From: Flavobacteriaceae bacterium
GTDB lineage: Bacteria > Bacteroidota > Bacteroidia > Flavobacteriales > Flavobacteriaceae
Assembly: GCA_947472705.1 (NCBI GenBank)
Contig: CANJDA010000124.1
Span: 1-6,355, forward strand
Direction of reading: 5' to 3'
DNA: 6,355 bases
Numbering within the stretch: the first letter of the stretch is position 1; every line of letters starts with the position of its first letter. Both the position numbers and the translations under genes were made by a program. Shown piece after piece: positions 5,856 through 6,355 of the stretch. The notes under the pieces were generated by a model, which did no database searches, was not told where the DNA came from, and saw only the letters and a program-made list of their open reading frames with translations.

Positions 5856-6355
5856 TTAATGACCTCCACTAACCTTTTTATCAAAATCAATACCTTGACT
5901 TTTCAATATACCACTTACTTTCCATGCATAAAAAGCCAAGTAAGCAAAACAAAATACTCCAACTATATAACTAACGTGTATGTTACTCATATCGGCCACA
6001 TATCCTTGTAACCAACTGATAATACCCCCCCCCATAATCATCATTATTAAGAAACTACTTCCCTGACTGGTATGTTTCCCTAAACCACTTATAGCTAAAG
6101 TAAAAATACAAGGCCACAAAGTACTACAGAATAATCCAACACTAGTAAAAGCATAAACACTAACCATTCCATTTGAAGCCATTCCTATAGCCAAAGCAGC
6201 AATACCTAATAAAGAGAAGATTAATAACATACGAGCCGGATTTCCTTTACTAGCCATATCCGCAAATATCAAAACTAAAATGATCAAAGCATAAACATAA
6301 AAAGGAGTCAAATCATGATTCATGAATTTGTTAACACCTAAGAATACTCCAAAAG
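5856..6355 (-). CDS. Sugar:H+ symporter of the FHS family (major facilitator superfamily), 5' end beyond window
   Basis: The frame is open from the right edge, giving 165 visible residues ending in GGH. Codons before the ATG at 6323 continue the protein (GVFLGVNKF), so that ATG is internal. What is seen is the C-terminal half: about five hydrophobic helices (YVYALIILVLIFA; ARMLLIFSLLGIAALAIGM; VYAFTSVGLFCSTLWPCIFTLAI; SSFLIMMIMGGGIISWLQG; VSYIVGVFCFAYLAFYAW). The segment WPCIFTLAISGLGKHTSQGSS followed by a Gly-rich helix and QGYVAD is typical of FucP/GlcP-like fucose, glucose or galactose symporters of Bacteroidota. It would import a monosaccharide across the inner membrane; the actual sugar cannot be told from this half. 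A run of nine G's on the coding strand (6033-6025) encodes Met-Gly-Gly-Gly and is a possible slippage site. A strong hairpin terminator follows. Confidence 0.88.
   Translation of the reverse strand, partial: FGVFLGVNKFMNHDLTPFYVYALIILVLIFADMASKGNPARMLLIFSLLGIAALAIGMASNGMVSVYAFTSVGLFCSTLWPCIFTLAISGLGKHTSQGSSFLIMMIMGGGIISWLQGYVADMSNIHVSYIVGVFCFAYLAFYAWKVSGILKSQGIDFDKKVSGGH

Noticed and set aside
5791..5859. 22-codon plus-strand frame beginning ATGAAGAAA
   Set aside because: Runs straight through the hairpin terminator and ends in the neighbouring stop region; too short and unsupported to be called a gene.

Overview
The window is AT-rich and every gene I can support lies on the minus strand. 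Three things point to a member of the Bacteroidota, probably a Flavobacteriaceae-type marine or freshwater bacterium. Two secreted enzymes end in type IX secretion (T9SS) type A sorting domains. One promoter region carries the Bacteroidota -7 box (TACATTTG fits TAnnTTTG). Start codons have A/T-rich leaders without clear Shine-Dalgarno sequences. I see no mobile element, CRISPR array, tRNA or rRNA.

Layout in the direction of transcription (right to left): (1) 6355-5856, the C-terminal part of an FHS-type sugar/H+ symporter of the major facilitator superfamily, cut by the window edge and followed by a strong hairpin terminator. (2) 5855-5549, a gene-free stretch with the promoter of the next gene and, on the plus strand, a sigma-54-like box before the same hairpin. 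(3) 5548-4370, a secreted M28 zinc aminopeptidase with a T9SS tail, closed by a clean intrinsic terminator at 4350-4321. (4) 4284 down to the left edge, a tightly packed unit of five genes: an ECF sigma factor, a small single-pass membrane protein that is probably its anti-sigma factor, a membrane-anchored CpxP/CnrX-like (LTxxQ-type) protein, and two tandem paralogous secreted metallophosphoesterases. The second phosphoesterase is cut by the left edge.

The most interesting part is the five-gene unit. Its first three genes have the architecture of the Cupriavidus CnrH/CnrY/CnrX signalling module (sigma, short transmembrane anti-sigma, membrane-tethered periplasmic hairpin sensor), although the third protein lacks the histidine-rich metal site of CnrX. 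Gaps of 4, 19 and 12 bp then join the module to two exported phosphoesterases, the likely output. The same bipartite sequence, TGCCAGAA-N16-TCTAAT, occurs upstream of the sigma gene and again upstream of the anti-sigma gene. I read it as the sigma factor's own promoter, giving autoregulation plus a second promoter feeding the anti-sigma, sensor and phosphoesterase genes. The signal sensed and the phosphoesterase substrates cannot be read from the sequence.
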